13,803 nt of DNA from Methanosarcinales archaeon (GTDB taxonomy: Archaea > Halobacteriota > Methanosarcinia > Methanosarcinales > Methanogasteraceae), in NCBI GenBank assembly GCA_030672605.1, contig DAOVGE010000141.1, positions 1 through 13,803 on the forward strand, in the 5' to 3' direction. A program made the translations under genes and the position numbers. This document shows positions 13,732 through 13,803 of the stretch, in pieces. Below the pieces are notes generated by a model that was not told the origin of the DNA, did no database searches, and saw only the letters and a program-made list of their open reading frames with translations. The stretch's first letter is position 1. Every line of letters starts with the position of its first letter.

Positions 13732-13803
13732 AGAATCTAAGGGCATGGCGATTGCACCGGAAGCATCCATGAACCTCCAAGTCCCCCATAATCATGAAAA
13801 TGT

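Larger units (their letters stand above)
13401..13803. other. Upstream region of the helicase gene, no gene seen
   Basis: About 400 bases hold the helicase promoter area, a dispersed repeat (13466-13497) and a family A palindrome (13666-13731). Short frames here show no recognisable protein signature; 13500-13640 has broken frames of no clear origin. Confidence 0.5.

Overview
The window looks like a chromosomal stretch of a euryarchaeon, probably from a methanogen or methane/alkane-oxidiser lineage. The archaeal evidence is an Spt5-type elongation factor, an isopentenyl phosphate kinase, an eight-cluster polyferredoxin of the formylmethanofuran dehydrogenase type, a tRNA-Thr without encoded CCA, and TATA-like boxes upstream of several genes. 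The lineage assignment is inference; no rRNA or marker set is present.

Layout. 1-1219: a repeat, then a J-domain protein overlapping a SAM methyltransferase (+). 1220-1643: a gene-free convergent gap holding a palindromic repeat. 1644-3441 (-): a bactofilin/FapA-like beta-helix protein followed by the FwdF-like polyferredoxin. 3442-4045: a divergent intergenic region carrying one short mobile element nested inside another, each with inverted ends and flanking direct repeats. 4046-5043 (+): thpR overlapping spt5, then a second copy of the outer element and a convergent tRNA-Thr. 5468-6424 (-): a membrane/coiled-coil/zinc-ribbon protein, divergent from 6559-7611 (+), which encodes a P-loop NTPase joined to a JAMM (MPN+) metalloprotease-like domain. 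7623-10578 (-): a four-gene cluster of two small membrane proteins, PolX and a minimal nucleotidyltransferase. 10655-11416 (+): isopentenyl phosphate kinase, divergent from that cluster. 11417-12098: a long repeat-filled convergent gap. 12099-13400 (-): a DEAD-box RNA helicase. 13401-13803: repeat-bearing intergenic DNA.

The genes cover information processing (Spt5, ThpR, tRNA, PolX, helicase), C1 metabolism (polyferredoxin) and lipid precursors (IPK), with no single pathway linking them. Two signals stand out. One is the kinase-like P-loop/JAMM fusion, which has a perfect H-x-H-x7-S-x2-D signature. The other is a set of four families of intergenic palindromes whose arms are short tandem units of family-specific and conserved spacing. 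Some of these palindromes form the core of small elements with terminal inverted repeats and target-site duplications.
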